Shown here piece after piece: positions 4,733 through 5,076 of a DNA stretch of 5,076 bases. This DNA is from Treponema sp. Lineage in GTDB: Bacteria; Spirochaetota; Spirochaetia; Treponematales; Breznakiellaceae. The notes under the pieces were generated by a model that saw only the letters and a list, made by a program, of their open reading frames with translations, had not been told where the DNA came from and made no database searches. The translations under genes and the position numbers were made by a program. The number at the start of each line of letters is the position of its first letter. Positions within the stretch are counted from its first letter, which is position 1. The stretch covers positions 1-5,076 of the forward strand of contig JAISRW010000233.1 in the NCBI GenBank assembly GCA_031273405.1. Direction: 5' to 3'.

Positions 4733-5076
4733 ACGCCCAGCCTGTTCTTTCTCAGAATATCCAGGGTGGTCTGCACCGTTGAAGGCTCGTAACCCTTGAG
4801 GGGCAGGATCTTCTCGTGGACGGCGTCGACGATCCAGGATGCCTGGGGGAAGAAGTATTCCTCGCACTCAGGCGCCGGGGTGATCCAGTTGCGGCTTCCC
4901 ACCACCGCAGGCGGCGCGTCCAGATAGTCGAAGGCCAGTTGGGTCACGTTGGAAGCAACGGTATGGAGGAAGGAACCCCGCTCCACCGCGTCGCTTGCCA
5001 GGAGGAGGCGGCCCGTCTTTTTGACCGATTCTACGATCTTCTCGTAATTCAGGGGGTTGATAAACCTGAGGTCGAT
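4729..5076 (-). CDS. thiamine-diphosphate 2-oxoacid dehydrogenase E1 component, beta-subunit C-terminal part (truncated by window edge)
   Basis: The last 115 codons of a gene entering from the right edge, open to position 5076. The sequence [20 protein letters not shown], then [16 protein letters not shown], and later [18 protein letters not shown] and [17 protein letters not shown] follow the order seen in the transketolase C-terminal domain of E1 beta subunits (pyruvate, acetoin or branched-chain 2-oxoacid dehydrogenases): an IDLRxxxPL strand, a TGRLLL strand with a following helix, a strand with LDAP, and an E/PxxxxI closing helix. The usual histidine or glutamate after TGRLLL is replaced by SDAVERG. 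The tail after KILPL (about 20 residues, ending LRKNRLGV) is longer than in typical E1 beta proteins. The enzyme normally works with E1 alpha, E2 and E3 in a cytoplasmic complex; those genes would lie to the right if present. Which 2-oxoacid is used, or whether this is a fused alpha/beta protein, cannot be told. Confidence 0.8.
   Translation of the reverse strand: MDLRFINPLNYEKIVESVKKTGRLLLASDAVERGSFLHTVASNVTQLAFDYLDAPPAVVGSRNWITPAPECEEYFFPQASWIVDAVHEKILPLKGYEPSTVQTTLDILRKNRLGV

Noticed and set aside
4145..4792. Plus-strand open frame of 215 codons
   Set aside because: Entirely antisense to the PHP and E1 beta genes, whose motifs are clear; a shadow frame of GC-rich coding DNA.
4733..4867. 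Longer start for the PHP protein, adding 45 residues
   Set aside because: The extra part lies within the E1 beta coding region and reads like out-of-frame sequence (RRRRPRED); the ATGA overlap start gives a natural protein beginning.

Overview
The window carries a run of minus-strand genes read from right to left: the 3' end of a thiamine-diphosphate 2-oxoacid dehydrogenase E1 beta subunit (4729-5076, cut by the window edge), a PHP-domain metal-dependent hydrolase (3431-4732), a SrlD/SorD-type sugar-phosphate short-chain dehydrogenase with an unusual N-terminal domain (2183-3412), and a SorE-type medium-chain dehydrogenase (787-2064). After a 658-bp gene-free stretch rich in repeats comes the 5' end of a lipoprotein gene (1-128), also on the minus strand. 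No gene on the plus strand can be supported; the open frames there are antisense shadows of GC-rich coding sequence.

The first four genes look like one transcription unit. E1 beta and the PHP gene share an ATGA stop/start overlap, the PHP and SDR genes are 18 bp apart, and the SDR and SorE genes are separated by 118 bp holding a large hairpin with T-rich tails on both sides. The SDR and MDR resemble, from memory of the families, the pair that in enteric bacteria converts L-sorbose 1-phosphate to D-glucitol 6-phosphate (SorE) and then to D-fructose 6-phosphate (SorD/SrlD). A PHP hydrolase and a 2-oxoacid dehydrogenase in the same unit are not part of that classical pathway, so the real substrate may be a different polyol or keto sugar. 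No PTS gene, kinase or regulator is visible in the window.

The non-coding DNA is the strangest part. (a) Positions 284-471 hold about nine degenerate 21-bp direct repeats, alternating between two subtypes (a 42-bp higher-order period) and ending in a near-perfect 21-bp palindrome. (b) A different short repeat, an A/T-rich leader followed by AACCAC and three 9-nt units of the form NCACGNANN, occurs three times: alone at 556-584 and as an inverted pair at 2098-2176. A more divergent purine-rich relative may start at the stop codon of the SorE-type gene. (c) Two perfect palindromes sit back to back at 615-643.

The organism is a GC-rich bacterium. The lipoprotein signal with its LAGC lipobox, the sugar-polyol gene set and this style of ACCAC/CACGAAAG repeat would fit an environmental or gut spirochaete (Treponema-like), but this is a weak inference and other phyla are possible. 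No RNA gene, CRISPR array, transposase or replication origin was seen.
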